The notes beneath the pieces are model-generated. The model ran no database searches. It was not told where the DNA came from and was given only the letters and a program-made list of their open reading frames with translations. DNA of 64,000 bases, taken from Rallus limicola (taxonomy: Eukaryota; Chordata; Aves; Gruiformes; Rallidae). Position numbers and translations under genes: made by a program. The DNA is taken from assembly GCA_022605955.1 (NCBI GenBank), contig JAKCOZ010000220.1, positions 186,001-250,000 on the forward strand. Direction: 5' to 3'. Shown piece after piece: positions 24,331 through 38,500 of the stretch. Positions within the stretch are counted from its first letter, which is position 1, and each line of letters starts with the position of its first letter.

Positions 24331-26165
24331 CTAAAAGTCCAGCAATAATTCCCAAAGTAAAGAAGCGAGGCCTGAAAGGCATAGCTTGTCTGAAACCTCC
24401 TAACAGGACACACGAGCAGACCCTGTCACTTTGGCTCTCAGCCTTTTCCTTTGCCTGGAAAGAGGGAACATGCCTGGAACCTCCTACGGTGCTTTTCTCG
24501 GCCCTAGCAGACTGCAGTTCAAAACATGCTAAACGTCCAGCAATAACTCCCAAAGTAAAGAAGCGAGGCCTGAAAGGCATAGCTTGTCTGAAACCTCCTA
24601 ACAGGACACACGAGCAGACCCTGTCACTTTGGCTCTCAGCCTTTTCCTTTGCCTGGAAAGAGGGAACATGCCTGGAACCTCCTACGGTGCTTTTCTCGGC
24701 CCTAGCAGACTGCAGTTCAAAACATGCTAAACGTCCAGCAATAACTCCCAAAGTAAAGAAGCGAGGCCTGAAAGGCATAGCTTGTCTGAAACCTCCTAAC
24801 AGGACACACGAGCAGACCCTGTCACTTTGGCTCTCAGCCTTTTCCTTTGCCTGGAAAGAGGAAACATGCCTGGAACCTCCTACGGTGCTTTTCTCGGCCC
24901 TAGCAGACTGCAGTTCAAAACATGCTAAACGTCCAGCAATAACTCCCAAAGTAAAGAAGCTAGGCCTGAAAGGCATAGCTTGTCTGAAACCTCCTAACAG
25001 GACACACGAGCAGACCCTGTCACTTTGGCTCTCAGCCTTTTCCTTTGCCTGGAAAGAGGGAACATGCCTGGAACCTCCTACGGTGCTTTTCTCGGCCCTA
25101 GCAGACTGCAGTTCAAAACATGCTAAAAGTCCAGCAATAATTCCCAAAGTAAAGAAGTGAGGCCTGAAAGGCATAGCTTGTCTGAAACCTCCTAACAGGA
25201 CACACGAGCAGACCCTGTCACTTTGGCTCTCAGCCTTTTCCTTTGCCTGGAAAGAGGGAACATGCCTGGAACCTCCTACGGTGCTTTTCTCGGCCCTAGC
25301 AGACTGCAGTTCAAAACATGCTAAACGTCCAGCAATAACTCCCAAAGTAAAGAAGCGAGGCCTGAAAGGCATAGCTTGTCTGAAACCTCCTAACAGGACA
25401 CACGAGCAGACCCTGTCACTTTGGCTCTCAGCCTTTTCCTTTGCCTGGAAAGAGGGAACAGGCCTGGAACCTCCTACGGTGCTTTTCTCGGCCCTAGCAG
25501 ACTGCAGTTCAAAACATGCTAAACGTCCAGCAATAACTCCCAAAGTAAAGAAGCGAGGCCTGAAAGGCATAGCTTGTCTGAAACCTCCTAACAGGACACA
25601 CGAGCAGACCCTGTCACTTTGGCTCTCAGCCTTTTCCTTTGCCTGGAAAGAGGGAACATGCCTGGAACCTCCTACGGTGCTTTTCTCGGCCCTAGCAGAC
25701 TGCAGTTCAAAACATGCTAAACGTCCAGCAATAACTCCCAAAGTAAAGAAGCTAGGCCTGAAAGGCATAGCTTGTCTGAAACCTCCTAACAGGACACACG
25801 AGCAGACCCTGTCACTTTGGCTCTCAGCCTTTTCCTTTGCCTGGAAAGAGGAAACATGCCTGGAACCTCCTACGGTGCTTTTCTCGGCCCTAGCAGACTG
25901 CAGTTCAAAACATGCTAAACGTCCAGCAATAACTCCCAAAGTAAAGAAGCTAGGCCTGAAAGGCATAGCTTGTCTGAAACCTCCTAACAGGACACACGAG
26001 CAGACCCTGTCACTTTGGCTCTCAGCCTTTTCCTTTGCCTGGAAAGAGGGAACATGCCTGGAACCTCCTACGGTGCTTTTCTCGGCCCTAGCAGACTGCA
26101 GTTCAAAACATGCTAAAAGTCCAGCAATAATTCCCAAAGTAAAGAAGTGAGGCCTGAAAGGCATA
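24331..26165. repeat. Local 4- and 5-monomer repeats (792 and 990 bp)
   Basis: Monomers with ctaaaagtcc and ataattccc lie at 24331, 25123 and 26113. The last two also carry aagtgagg (stops at 25158-25160 and 26148-26150). Each interval also contains one gaggaaacatg monomer (near 24860 and 25850). The 990-bp spacing links the second and third copies. A private change, aacaggcctgg near 25460, marks the second interval only. Confidence 0.8.
25140..25172. other. Amplified stop-bearing monomer (aagtgagg), first of ten
   Basis: The aagcgagg form becomes aagtgagg, a CpG to TpG change that turns CGA into TGA in the plus frame. Stops end at 25160, 26150, 30506, 30902, 36446, 36842, 38822, 39218, 41198 and 46148. 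All ten monomers also carry ctaaaagtcc. Spread of a stop-bearing monomer by duplication shows that the plus frame is not being kept open by selection. Confidence 0.85.
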
Positions 26166-26545
26166 GCTTGTCTGAAACCTCCTAACAGGACACACGAGCA
26201 GACCCTGTCACTTTGGCTCTCAGCCTTTTCCTTTGCCTGGAAAGAGGGAACATGCCTGGAACCTCCTACGGTGCTTTTCTCGGCCCTAGCAGACTGCAGT
26301 TCAAAACATGCTAAACGTCCAGCAATAACTCCCAAAGTAAAGAAGCGAGGCCTGAAAGGCATAGCTTGTCTGAAACCTCCTAACAGGACACACGAGCAGA
26401 CCCTGTCACTTTGGCTCTCAGCCTTTTCCTTTGCCTGGAAAGAGGGAACATGCCTGGAACCTCCTACGGTGCTTTTCTCGGCCCTAGCAGACTGCAGTTC
26501 AAAACATGCTAAACGTCCAGCAATAACTCCCAAAGTAAAGAAGCG

Positions 26546-29500
26546 AGGCCTGAAAGGCATAGCTTGTCTGAAACCTCCTAACAGGACACACGAGCAGACC
26601 CTGTCACTTTGGCTCTCAGCCTTTTCCTTTGCCTGGAAAGAGGGAACATGCCTGGAACCTCCTACGGTGCTTTTCTCGGCCCTAGCAGACTGCAGTTCAA
26701 AACATGCTAAACGTCCAGCAATAACTCCCAAAGTAAAGAAGCGAGGCCTGAAAGGCATAGCTTGTCTGAAACCTCCTAACAGGACACACGAGCAGACCCT
26801 GTCACTTTGGCTCTCAGCCTTTTCCTTTGCCTGGAAAGAGGGAACATGCCTGGAACCTCCTACGGTGCTTTTCTCGGCCCTAGCAGACTGCAGTTCAAAA
26901 CATGCTAAACGTCCAGCAATAACTCCCAAAGTAAAGAAGCTAGGCCTGAAAGGCATAGCTTGTCTGAAACCTCCTAACAGGACACACGAGCAGACCCTGT
27001 CACTTTGGCTCTCAGCCTTTTCCTTTGCCTGGAAAGAGGGAACATGCCTGGAACCTCCTACGGTGCTTTTCTCGGCCCTAGCAGACTGCAGTTCAAAACA
27101 TGCTAAACGTCCAGCAATAACTCCCAAAGTAAAGAAGCGAGGCCTGAAAGGCATAGCTTGTCTGAAACCTCCTAACAGGACACACGAGCAGACCCTGTCA
27201 CTTTGGCTCTCAGCCTTTTCCTTTGCCTGGAAAGAGGGAACATGCCTGGAACCTCCTACGGTGCTTTTCTCGGCCCTAGCAGACTGCAGTTCAAAACATG
27301 CTAAACGTCCAGCAATAACTCCCAAAGTAAAGAAGCTAGGCCTGAAAGGCATAGCTTGTCTGAAACCTCCTAACAGGACACACGAGCAGACCCTGTCACT
27401 TTGGCTCTCAGCCTTTTCCTTTGCCTGGAAAGAGGGAACATGCCTGGAACCTCCTACGGTGCTTTTCTCGGCCCTAGCAGACTGCAGTTCAAAACATGCT
27501 AAACGTCCAGCAATAACTCCCAAAGTAAAGAAGCGAGGCCTGAAAGGCATAGCTTGTCTGAAACCTCCTAACAGGACACACGAGCAGACCCTGTCACTTT
27601 GGCTCTCAGCCTTTTCCTTTGCCTGGAAAGAGGGAACATGCCTGGAACCTCCTACGGTGCTTTTCTCAGCCCTAGCAGACTGCAGTTCAAAACATGCTAA
27701 ACGTCCAGCAATAACTCCCAAAGTAAAGAAGCTAGGCCTGAAAGGCATAGCTTGTCTGAAACCTCCTAACAGGACACACGAGCAGACCCTGTCACTTTGG
27801 CTCTCAGCCTTTTCCTTTGCCTGGAAAGAGGGAACATGCCTGGAACCTCCTACAGTGCTTTTCTCGGCCCTAGCAGACTGCAGTTCAAAACATGCTAAAC
27901 GTCCAGCAATAACTCCCAAAGTAAAGAAGCTAGGCCTGAAAGGCATAGCTTCTCTGAAACCTCCTAACAGGACACACGATCAGACCCTGTCACTTTGGCT
28001 CTCAGCCTTTTCCTTTGCCTGGAAAGAGGGAACATGCCTGGAACCTCCTACGGTGCTTTTCTCGGCCCTAGAAGACTGCAGTTCAAAACATGCTAAACGT
28101 CCAGCAATAACTCCCAAAGTAAAGAAGCGAGGCCTGAAAGGCATAGCTTGTCTGAAACCTCCTAACAGGACACACGAGCAGACCCTGTCACTTTGGCTCT
28201 CAGCCTTTTCCTTTGCCTGGAAAGAGGGAACATGCCTGGAACCTCCTACGGTGCTTTTCTCGGCCCTAGCAGACTGCAGTTCAAAACATGCTAAACGTCC
28301 AGCAATAACTCCCAAAGTAAAGAAGCGAGGCCTGAAAGGCATAGCTTGTCTGAAACCTCCTAACAGGACACACGAGCAGACCCTGTCACTTTGGCTCTCA
28401 GCCTTTTCCTTTGCCTGGAAAGAGGGAACATGCCTGGAACCTCCTACGGTGCTTTTCTCGGCCCTAGCAGACTGCAGTTCAAAACATGCTAAACGTCCAG
28501 CAATAACTCCCAAAGTAAAGAAGCGAGGCCTGAAAGGCATAGCTTGTCTGAAACCTCCTAACAGGACACACGAGCAGACCCTGTCACTTTGGCTCTCAGC
28601 CTTTTCCTTTGCCTGGAAAGAGGGAACATGCCTGGAACCTCCTACGGTGCTTTTCTCGGCCCTAGCAGACTGCAGTTCAAAACATGCTAAACGTCCAGCA
28701 ATAACTCCCAAAGTAAAGAAGCGAGGCCTGAAAGGCATAGCTTGTCTGAAACCTCCTAACAGGACACACGAGCAGACCCTGTCACTTTGGCTCTCAGCCT
28801 TTTCCTTTGCCTGGAAAGAGGGAACATGCCTGGAACCTCCTACGGTGCTTTTCTCGCCCCTAGCAGACTGCAGTTCAAAACATGCTAAAAGTCCAGCAAT
28901 AACTCCCAAAGTAAAGAAGCGAGGCCTGAAAGGCATAGCTTGTCTGAAACCTCCTAACAGGACACACGAGCAGACCCTGTCACTTTGGCTCTCAGCCTTT
29001 TCCTTTGCCTGGAAAGAGGGAACATGCCTGGAACCTCCTACGGTGCTTTTCTCGGCCCTAGCAGACTGCAGTTCAAAACATGCTAAACGTCCAGCAATAA
29101 CTCCCAAAGTAAAGAAGCGAGGCCTGAAAGGCATAGCTTGTCTGAAACCTCCTAACAGGACACACCAGCAGACCCTGTCACTTTGGCTCTCAGCCTTTTC
29201 CTTTGCCTGGAAAGAGGGAACATGCCTGGAACCTCCTACGGTGCTTTTCTCGGCCCTAGCAGACTGCAGTTCAAAACATGCTAAACGTCCAGCAATAACT
29301 CCCAAAGTAAAGAAGCTAGGCCTGAAAGGCATAGCTTGTCTGAAACCTCCTAACAGGACACACGAGCAGCCCCTGTCACTTTGGCTCTCAGCCTTTTCCT
29401 TTGCCTGGAAAGAGGGAACATGCCTGGAACCTCCTACGGTGCTTTTCTCGGCCCTAGCAGACTGCAGTTCAAAACATGCTAAACGTCCAGCAATAACTCC

Positions 29501-32500
29501 CAAAGTAAAGAAGCGAGGCCTGAAAGGCATAGCTTGTCTGAAACCTCCTAACAGGACACACGAGCAGACCCTGTCACTTTGGCTCTCAGCCTTTTCCTTT
29601 GCCTGGAAAGAGGGAACATGCCTGGAACCTCCTACGGTGCTTTTCTCGGCCCTAGCAGACTGCAGTTCAAAACATGCTAAACGTCCAGCAATAACTCCCA
29701 AAGTAAAGAAGCTAGGCCTGAAAGGCATAGCTTGTCTGAAACCTCCTAACAGGACACACGAGCAGACCCTGTCACTTTGGCTCTCAGCCTTTTCCTTTGC
29801 CTGGAAAGAGGGAACATGCCTGGAACCTCCTACAGTGCTTTTCTCGGCCCTAGCAGACTGCAGTTCAAAACATGCTAAACGTCCAGCAATAACTCCCAAA
29901 GTAAAGAAGCGAGGCCTGAAAGGCATAGCTTGTCTGAAACCTCCTAACAGGACACACGAGCAGACCCTGTCACTTTGGCTCTCAGCCTTTTCCTTTGCCT
30001 GGAAAGAGGGAACATGCCTGGAACCTCCTACGGTGCTTTTCTCGGCCCTAGCAGACTGCAGTTCAAAACATGCTAAACGTCCAGCAATAACTCCCAAAGT
30101 AAAGAAGCGAGGCCTGAAAGGCATAGCTTGTCTGAAACCTCCTAACAGGACACACGAGCAGACCCTGTCACTTTGGCTCTCAGCCTTTTCCTTTGCCTGG
30201 AAAGAGGGAACATGCCTGGAACCTCCTACGGTGCTTTTCTCGGCCCTAGCAGACTGCAGTTCAAAACATGCTAAACGTCCAGCAATAACTCCCAAAGTAA
30301 AGAAGCGAGGCCTGAAAGGCATAGCTTGTCTGAAACCTCCTAACAGGACACACGAGCAGACCCTGTCACTTTGGCTCTCAGCCTTTTCCTTTGCCTGGAA
30401 AGAGGGAACATGCCTGGAACCTCCTACGGTGCTTTTCTCGGCCCTAGCAGACTGCAGTTCAAAACATGCTAAAAGTCCAGCAATAACTCCCAAAGTAAAG
30501 AAGTGAGGCCTGAAAGGCATAGCTTGTCTGAAACCTCCTAACAGGACACACGAGCAGACCCTGTCACTTTGGCTCTCAGCCTTTTCCTTTGCCTGGAAAG
30601 AGGGAACATGCCTGGAACCTCCTACGGTGCTTTTCTCGGCCCTAGCAGACTGCAGTTCAAAACATGCTAAACGTCCAGCAATAACTCCCAAAGTAAAGAA
30701 GCGAGGCCTGAAAGGCATAGCTTGTCTGAAACCTCCTAACAGGACACACGAGCAGACCCTGTCACTTTGGCTCTCAGCCTTTTCCTTTGCCTGGAAAGAG
30801 GGAACATGCCTGGAACCTCCTACGGTGCTTTTCTCGGCCCTAGCAGACTGCAGTTCAAAACATGCTAAAAGTCCAGCAATAACTCCCAAAGTAAAGAAGT
30901 GAGGCCTGAAAGGCATAGCTTGTCTGAAACCTCCTAACAGGACACACGAGCAGACCCTGTCACTTTGGCTCTCAGCCTTTTCCTTTGCCTGGAAAGAGGG
31001 AACATGCCTGGAACCTCCTATGGTGCTTTTCTCGGCCCTAGCAGACTGCAGTTCAAAACATGCTAAACGTCCAGCAATAACTCCCAAAGTAAAGAAGCTA
31101 GGCCTGAAAGGCATAGCTTGTCTGAAACCTCCTAACAGGACACACGAGCAGACCCTGTCACTTTGGCTCTCAGCCTTTTCCTTTGCCTGGAAAGAGGGAA
31201 CATGCCTGGAACATCCTACGGTGCTTTTCTCGGCCCTAGCAGACTGCAGATCAAAACATGCTAAACGTCCAGCAATAATTCCCAAAATAAAGAAGCTAGG
31301 CCTGAAAGGCATAGCCTGTCTGAAACCTCCTAACAGGACACACCAGCAGACCCTGTCACTTTGGCTCTCAGCCTTTTCCTTTGCCTGGAAAGAGGGAACA
31401 TGCCTGGAACCTCCTACGGTGCTTTTCTCGGCCCTAGCAGACTGCAGTTCAAAACATGCTAAACGTCCAGCAATAACTCCCAAAGTAAAGAAGCTAGGCC
31501 TGAAAGGCATAGCTTGTCTGAAACCTCCTAACAGGACACACGAGCAGACCCTGTCACTTTGGCTCTCAGCCTTTTCCTTTGCCTGGAAAGAGGGAACATG
31601 CCTGGAACCTCCTACGGTGCTTTTCTCGGCCCTAGCAGACTGCAGTTCAAAACATGCTAAACGTCCAGCAATAACTCCCAAAGTAAAGAAGCGAGGCCTG
31701 AAAGGCATAGCTTGTCTGAAACCTCCTAACAGGACACACGAGCAGACCCTGTCACTTTGGCTCTCAGCCTTTTCCTTTGCCTGGAAAGAGGGAACATGCC
31801 TGGAACCTCCTACAGTGCTTTTCTCGGCCCTAGCAGACTGCAGTTCAAAACATGCTAAACGTCCAGCAATAACTCCCAAAGTAAAGAAGCGAGGCCTGAA
31901 AGGCATAGCTTGTCTGAAACCTCCTAACAGGACACACGAGCAGACCCTGTCACTTTGGCTCTCAGCCTTTTCCTTTGCCTGGAAAGAGGGAACATGCCTG
32001 GAACCTCCTACGGTGATTTTCTCGGCCCTAGCAGACTGCAGTTCAAAACATACTAAACGTCCAGCAATAACTCCCAAAGTAAAGAAGCGAGGCCTGAAAG
32101 GCATAGCTTGTCTGAAACCTCCTAACAGGACACACGAGCAGACCCTGTCACTTTGGCTCTCAGCCTTTTCCTTTGCCTGGAAAGAGGGAACATGCCTGGA
32201 ACCTCCTACGGTGCTTTTCTCGGCCCTAGCAGACTGCAGTTCAAAACATGCTAAACGTCCAGCAATAACTCCCAAAGTAAAGAAGCTAGGCCTGAAAGGC
32301 ATAGCTTGTCTGAAACCTCCTAACAGGACACACGAGCAGACCCTGTCACTTTGGCTCTCAGCCTTTTCCTTTGCCTGGAAAGAGGGAACATGCCTGGAAC
32401 CTCCTACGGTGCTTTTCTCGGCCCTAGCAGACTGCAGTTCAAAACATGCTAAACGTCCAGCAATAACTCCCAAAGTAAAGAAGCAAGGCCTGAAAGGCAT

Positions 32501-35500
32501 AGCTTGTCTGAAACCTCCTAACAGGACACACGAGCAGACCCTGTCACTTTGGCTCTCAGCCTTTTCCTTTGCCTGGAAAGAGGGAACATGCCTGGAACCT
32601 CCTACGGTGCTTTTCTCGGCCCTAGCAGACTGCAGTTCAAAACATGCTAAACGTCCAGCAATAACTCCCAAAGTAAAGAAGCGAGGCCTGAAAGGCATAG
32701 CTTGTCTGAAACCTCCTAACAGGACACACGAGCAGACCCTGTCACTTTGGCTCTCAGCCTTTTCCTTTGCCTGGAAAGAGGGAACATGCCTGGAACCTCC
32801 TACGGTGCTTTTCTCGGCCCTAGCAGACTGCAGTTCAAAACATGCTAAACGTCCAGCAATAACTCCCAAAGTAAAGAAGCTAGGCCTGAAAGGCATAGCT
32901 TGTCTGAAACCTCCTAACAGGACACACGAGCAGACCCTGTCACTTTGGCTCTCAGCCTTTTCCTTTGCCTGGAAAGAGGGAACATGCCTGGAACCTCCTA
33001 CGGTGCTTTTCTCGGCCCTAGCAGACTGCAGTTCAAAACATGCTAAACGTCCAGCAATAACTCCCAAAGTAAAGAAGCGAGGCCTGAAAGGCATAGCTTG
33101 TCTGAAACCTCCTAACAGGACACACGAGCAGACCCTGTCACTTTGGCTCTCAGCCTTTTCCTTTGCCTGGAAAGAGGGAACATGCCTGGAACCTCCTACG
33201 GTGCTTTTCTCGGCCCTAGCAGACTGCAGTTCAAAACATGCTAAACGTCCAGCAATAACTCCCAAAGTAAAGAAGCTAGGCCTGAAAGGCATAGCTTGTC
33301 TGAAACCTCCTAACAGGACACACGAGCAGACCCTGTCACTTTGGCTCTCAGCCTTTTCCTTTGCCTGGAAAGAGGGAACATGCCTGGAACCTCCTACGGT
33401 GCTTTTCTCGGCCCTAGCAGACTGCAGTTCAAAACATGCTAAACGTCCAGCAATAACTCCCAAAGTAAAGAAGCGAGGCCTGAAAGGCATAGCTTGTCTG
33501 AAACCTCCTAACAGGACACACGAGCAGACCCTGTCACTTTGGCTCTCAGCCTTTTCCTTTGCCTGGAAAGAGGGAACATGCCTGGAACCTCCTACGGTGC
33601 TTTTCTCAGCCCTAGCAGACTGCAGTTCAAAACATGCTAAACGTCCAGCAATAACTCCCAAAGTAAAGAAGCTAGGCCTGAAAGGCATAGCTTGTCTGAA
33701 ACCTCCTAACAGGACACACGAGCAGACCCTGTCACTTTGGCTCTCAGCCTTTTCCTTTGCCTGGAAAGAGGGAACATGCCTGGAACCTCCTACAGTGCTT
33801 TTCTCGGCCCTAGCAGACTGCAGTTCAAAACATGCTAAACGTCCAGCAATAACTCCCAAAGTAAAGAAGCTAGGCCTGAAAGGCATAGCTTCTCTGAAAC
33901 CTCCTAACAGGACACACGATCAGACCCTGTCACTTTGGCTCTCAGCCTTTTCCTTTGCCTGGAAAGAGGGAACATGCCTGGAACCTCCTACGGTGCTTTT
34001 CTCGGCCCTAGAAGACTGCAGTTCAAAACATGCTAAACGTCCAGCAATAACTCCCAAAGTAAAGAAGCGAGGCCTGAAAGGCATAGCTTGTCTGAAACCT
34101 CCTAACAGGACACACGAGCAGACCCTGTCACTTTGGCTCTCAGCCTTTTCCTTTGCCTGGAAAGAGGGAACATGCCTGGAACCTCCTACGGTGCTTTTCT
34201 CGGCCCTAGCAGACTGCAGTTCAAAACATGCTAAACGTCCAGCAATAACTCCCAAAGTAAAGAAGCGAGGCCTGAAAGGCATAGCTTGTCTGAAACCTCC
34301 TAACAGGACACACGAGCAGACCCTGTCACTTTGGCTCTCAGCCTTTTCCTTTGCCTGGAAAGAGGGAACATGCCTGGAACCTCCTACGGTGCTTTTCTCG
34401 GCCCTAGCAGACTGCAGTTCAAAACATGCTAAACGTCCAGCAATAACTCCCAAAGTAAAGAAGCGAGGCCTGAAAGGCATAGCTTGTCTGAAACCTCCTA
34501 ACAGGACACACGAGCAGACCCTGTCACTTTGGCTCTCAGCCTTTTCCTTTGCCTGGAAAGAGGGAACATGCCTGGAACCTCCTACGGTGCTTTTCTCGGC
34601 CCTAGCAGACTGCAGTTCAAAACATGCTAAACGTCCAGCAATAACTCCCAAAGTAAAGAAGCGAGGCCTGAAAGGCATAGCTTGTCTGAAACCTCCTAAC
34701 AGGACACACGAGCAGACCCTGTCACTTTGGCTCTCAGCCTTTTCCTTTGCCTGGAAAGAGGGAACATGCCTGGAACCTCCTACGGTGCTTTTCTCGCCCC
34801 TAGCAGACTGCAGTTCAAAACATGCTAAAAGTCCAGCAATAACTCCCAAAGTAAAGAAGCGAGGCCTGAAAGGCATAGCTTGTCTGAAACCTCCTAACAG
34901 GACACACGAGCAGACCCTGTCACTTTGGCTCTCAGCCTTTTCCTTTGCCTGGAAAGAGGGAACATGCCTGGAACCTCCTACGGTGCTTTTCTCGGCCCTA
35001 GCAGACTGCAGTTCAAAACATGCTAAACGTCCAGCAATAACTCCCAAAGTAAAGAAGCGAGGCCTGAAAGGCATAGCTTGTCTGAAACCTCCTAACAGGA
35101 CACACCAGCAGACCCTGTCACTTTGGCTCTCAGCCTTTTCCTTTGCCTGGAAAGAGGGAACATGCCTGGAACCTCCTACGGTGCTTTTCTCGGCCCTAGC
35201 AGACTGCAGTTCAAAACATGCTAAACGTCCAGCAATAACTCCCAAAGTAAAGAAGCTAGGCCTGAAAGGCATAGCTTGTCTGAAACCTCCTAACAGGACA
35301 CACGAGCAGCCCCTGTCACTTTGGCTCTCAGCCTTTTCCTTTGCCTGGAAAGAGGGAACATGCCTGGAACCTCCTACGGTGCTTTTCTCGGCCCTAGCAG
35401 ACTGCAGTTCAAAACATGCTAAACGTCCAGCAATAACTCCCAAAGTAAAGAAGCGAGGCCTGAAAGGCATAGCTTGTCTGAAACCTCCTAACAGGACACA

Positions 35501-38500
35501 CGAGCAGACCCTGTCACTTTGGCTCTCAGCCTTTTCCTTTGCCTGGAAAGAGGGAACATGCCTGGAACCTCCTACGGTGCTTTTCTCGGCCCTAGCAGAC
35601 TGCAGTTCAAAACATGCTAAACGTCCAGCAATAACTCCCAAAGTAAAGAAGCTAGGCCTGAAAGGCATAGCTTGTCTGAAACCTCCTAACAGGACACACG
35701 AGCAGACCCTGTCACTTTGGCTCTCAGCCTTTTCCTTTGCCTGGAAAGAGGGAACATGCCTGGAACCTCCTACAGTGCTTTTCTCGGCCCTAGCAGACTG
35801 CAGTTCAAAACATGCTAAACGTCCAGCAATAACTCCCAAAGTAAAGAAGCGAGGCCTGAAAGGCATAGCTTGTCTGAAACCTCCTAACAGGACACACGAG
35901 CAGACCCTGTCACTTTGGCTCTCAGCCTTTTCCTTTGCCTGGAAAGAGGGAACATGCCTGGAACCTCCTACGGTGCTTTTCTCGGCCCTAGCAGACTGCA
36001 GTTCAAAACATGCTAAACGTCCAGCAATAACTCCCAAAGTAAAGAAGCGAGGCCTGAAAGGCATAGCTTGTCTGAAACCTCCTAACAGGACACACGAGCA
36101 GACCCTGTCACTTTGGCTCTCAGCCTTTTCCTTTGCCTGGAAAGAGGGAACATGCCTGGAACCTCCTACGGTGCTTTTCTCGGCCCTAGCAGACTGCAGT
36201 TCAAAACATGCTAAACGTCCAGCAATAACTCCCAAAGTAAAGAAGCGAGGCCTGAAAGGCATAGCTTGTCTGAAACCTCCTAACAGGACACACGAGCAGA
36301 CCCTGTCACTTTGGCTCTCAGCCTTTTCCTTTGCCTGGAAAGAGGGAACATGCCTGGAACCTCCTACGGTGCTTTTCTCGGCCCTAGCAGACTGCAGTTC
36401 AAAACATGCTAAAAGTCCAGCAATAACTCCCAAAGTAAAGAAGTGAGGCCTGAAAGGCATAGCTTGTCTGAAACCTCCTAACAGGACACACGAGCAGACC
36501 CTGTCACTTTGGCTCTCAGCCTTTTCCTTTGCCTGGAAAGAGGGAACATGCCTGGAACCTCCTACGGTGCTTTTCTCGGCCCTAGCAGACTGCAGTTCAA
36601 AACATGCTAAACGTCCAGCAATAACTCCCAAAGTAAAGAAGCGAGGCCTGAAAGGCATAGCTTGTCTGAAACCTCCTAACAGGACACACGAGCAGACCCT
36701 GTCACTTTGGCTCTCAGCCTTTTCCTTTGCCTGGAAAGAGGGAACATGCCTGGAACCTCCTACGGTGCTTTTCTCGGCCCTAGCAGACTGCAGTTCAAAA
36801 CATGCTAAAAGTCCAGCAATAACTCCCAAAGTAAAGAAGTGAGGCCTGAAAGGCATAGCTTGTCTGAAACCTCCTAACAGGACACACGAGCAGACCCTGT
36901 CACTTTGGCTCTCAGCCTTTTCCTTTGCCTGGAAAGAGGGAACATGCCTGGAACCTCCTATGGTGCTTTTCTCGGCCCTAGCAGACTGCAGTTCAAAACA
37001 TGCTAAACGTCCAGCAATAACTCCCAAAGTAAAGAAGCTAGGCCTGAAAGGCATAGCTTGTCTGAAACCTCCTAACAGGACACACGAGCAGACCCTGTCA
37101 CTTTGGCTCTCAGCCTTTTCCTTTGCCTGGAAAGAGGGAACATGCCTGGAACATCCTACGGTGCTTTTCTCGGCCCTAGCAGACTGCAGATCAAAACATG
37201 CTAAACGTCCAGCAATAATTCCCAAAATAAAGAAGCTAGGCCTGAAAGGCATAGCCTGTCTGAAACCTCCTAACAGGACACACCAGCAGACCCTGTCACT
37301 TTGGCTCTCAGCCTTTTCCTTTGCCTGGAAAGAGGGAACATGCCTGGAACCTCCTACGGTGCTTTTCTCGGCCCTAGCAGACTGCAGTTCAAAACATGCT
37401 AAACGTCCAGCAATAACTCCCAAAGTAAAGAAGCTAGGCCTGAAAGGCATAGCTTGTCTGAAACCTCCTAACAGGACACACGAGCAGACCCTGTCACTTT
37501 GGCTCTCAGCCTTTTCCTTTGCCTGGAAAGAGGGAACATGCCTGGAACCTCCTACGGTGCTTTTCTCGGCCCTAGCAGACTGCAGTTCAAAACATGCTAA
37601 ACGTCCAGCAATAACTCCCAAAGTAAAGAAGCGAGGCCTGAAAGGCATAGCTTGTCTGAAACCTCCTAACAGGACACACGAGCAGACCCTGTCACTTTGG
37701 CTCTCAGCCTTTTCCTTTGCCTGGAAAGAGGGAACATGCCTGGAACCTCCTACAGTGCTTTTCTCGGCCCTAGCAGACTGCAGTTCAAAACATGCTAAAC
37801 GTCCAGCAATAACTCCCAAAGTAAAGAAGCGAGGCCTGAAAGGCATAGCTTGTCTGAAACCTCCTAACAGGACACACGAGCAGACCCTGTCACTTTGGCT
37901 CTCAGCCTTTTCCTTTGCCTGGAAAGAGGGAACATGCCTGGAACCTCCTACGGTGATTTTCTCGGCCCTAGCAGACTGCAGTTCAAAACATACTAAACGT
38001 CCAGCAATAACTCCCAAAGTAAAGAAGCGAGGCCTGAAAGGCATAGCTTGTCTGAAACCTCCTAACAGGACACACGAGCAGCCCCTGTCACTTTGGCTCT
38101 CAGCCTTTTCCTTTGCCTGGAAAGAGGGAACATGCCTGGAACCTCCTACGGTGCTTTTCTCGGCCCTAGCAGACTGCAGTTCAAAACATGCTAAACGTCC
38201 AGCAATAACTCCCAAAGTAAAGAAGCTAGGCCTGAAAGGCATAGCTTGTCTGAAACCTCCTAACAGGACACACGAGCAGACCCTGTCACTTTGGCTCTCA
38301 GCCTTTTCCTTTGCCTGGAAAGAGGGAACATGCCTGGAACCTCCTACGGTGCTTTTCTCGGCCCTAGCAGACTGCAGTTCAAAACATGCTAAACGTCCAG
38401 CAATAACTCCCAAAGTAAAGAAGCAAGGCCTGAAAGGCATAGCTTGTCTGAAACCTCCTAACAGGACACACGAGCAGACCCTGTCACTTTGGCTCTCAGC

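Larger units (their letters stand above)
20151..26545. repeat. Domain B, first block: G-type monomers with short HORs
   Basis: From 20208 onward aagcgagg becomes the majority form. The ataattccc plus ctaaaagtcc variant lies at 20569, 24331, 25123 and 26113, spaced 19, 4 and 5 monomers. A linked pair of changes, atagcttctc with cacgatcag (21411-21450), recurs 6,534 bp (33 monomers) later at 27945. In-frame stops arise at 22341-22343 (gttaaaaac), 25158-25160 and 26148-26150 (aagtgagg). No junction hairpin or foreign DNA is present. Confidence 0.85.

Noticed and set aside
31280..31292. AATAAA polyadenylation-like word in the divergent monomer
   Set aside because: It arises from a single g to a change in aaagtaaag, has no transcript context, and is copied only as part of the monomer subtype.
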